In this document: one piece after another, positions 63,869 to 64,000 of the stretch
Numbering within the stretch: position 1 is the stretch's first letter
Layout of the letters: the number at the start of each line of letters is the position of its first letter
Assembly (NCBI GenBank): GCA_050015495.1
Contig: JBEKBH010000003.1
Span: forward strand, 62,001-126,000
Source: Palsa-1439 sp050015495
GTDB taxonomy: Bacteria; Verrucomicrobiota; Verrucomicrobiia; Palsa-1439
Length of the DNA stretch: 64,000 bases
Direction of reading: 5' to 3'
Notes under the pieces: model-generated
The model's database searches: none
What the model was told of the DNA's origin: nothing
The model's input: the letters and a program-made list of their open reading frames with translations, nothing else
Translations under genes and position numbers: made by a program

Positions 63869-64000
63869 TCACGGCGCCAATTCAAGGATCACAGAGCCAG
63901 TTTCATCCGACCCCCGAAACAGCCCGGCTCCGGATCCGTCGAGCTGCAGGGACGACCCGTTGAATTTGACCGTCTTGTTCAGCACGGGATGGGTGAAGCT
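63869..64000 (-). CDS. C-terminal end of an unrecognised protein (cut by the window)
   Basis: Minus strand ends with SGAGLFRGSDETGSVILELAP and a TGA at 63869-63871. Only the last 43 residues are visible; no motif. Its place upstream of the MFS gene suggests membership of the same pectin operon. Confidence 0.6.
   Translation of the reverse strand, partial: SFTHPVLNKTVKFNGSSLQLDGSGAGLFRGSDETGSVILELAP

Overview
The window is about 60% GC bacterial chromosome, densely coded on both strands. It has no rRNA, no complete insertion sequence and no CRISPR array. The best guess for the source is a Gram-negative member of the PVC superphylum, probably Verrucomicrobiota. The grounds are: ExbBD/TonB and RND systems imply an outer membrane; Kdp subunits are unusually long; a family-B DNA polymerase is present; a pectin locus is present; and two copies of an intergenic repeat of a type I associate from memory with verrucomicrobial and planctomycete genomes are seen. 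This placement is inference, not proof.

1-12.4 kb is a phosphate island. On the minus strand lie pstS-pstC-pstA-pstB-phoU, a ROK sugar kinase, a Ppx/GppA phosphatase and the start of polyphosphate kinase. Next come phoR with a receiver-only regulator, then a DUF47/PhoU-like protein plus a Pit transporter (+ strand), and phoB. Direct repeats spaced 11 nt (GTTAC/GTAAC type, PhoB-box-like) sit upstream of pstS, phoB, the receiver and the Pit operon. 12.5-15.1 kb is a nucleoside salvage operon (pyrimidine-nucleoside phosphorylase, purine-nucleoside phosphorylase, cytidine deaminase). 15.2-23.4 kb is mixed: a PolB with degraded exonuclease motifs, a PA2779-type exported protein, a TIM-barrel isomerase, two TPR proteins, a zinc-ribbon protein, an MBL hydrolase and HU. 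23.4-31.7 kb holds exbD-exbB-tonB, then a TetR regulator with an RND efflux pair and a nitroreductase.

32.1-36.1 kb is a lower-GC two-gene P-loop ATPase module with its own promoter and an inverted repeat at the predicted transcript start. I do not recognise it as a named system. 36.7-47.8 kb is the most interesting locus, an expanded Kdp potassium system. It contains a membrane-anchored Ser/Thr kinase with kdpE1, a lone kdpA1, then a 34-residue membrane peptide, kdpF, kdpA2, kdpB, kdpC and kdpE2. No kdpD sensor is present in the window. All three transcription units start with the same bipartite sequence at the same spacing to a -10 element, so kinase, kdpA1 and kdpFABC-E2 look like one regulon. 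A truncated tRNA-Arg and short direct repeats between kdpE1 and kdpA1 look like an old integration scar.

47.8-53.6 kb: maf and hemW (divergent), a small membrane protein, a GT39-like membrane glycosyltransferase, and a stray copy of the hemW 3' end. 52.7-55.7 kb is a cysteine neighbourhood: serine acetyltransferase, RhtB/LysE exporter, cysteine desulfurase, tRNA-Cys. 55.9-59.4 kb: a receiver-only regulator, an unknown multi-span membrane protein and a YdcF/SanA-like protein. 59.5-64 kb is a pectin/hexuronate operon (MFS transporter, GH43, pectinesterase, plus an incomplete gene at the window edge).
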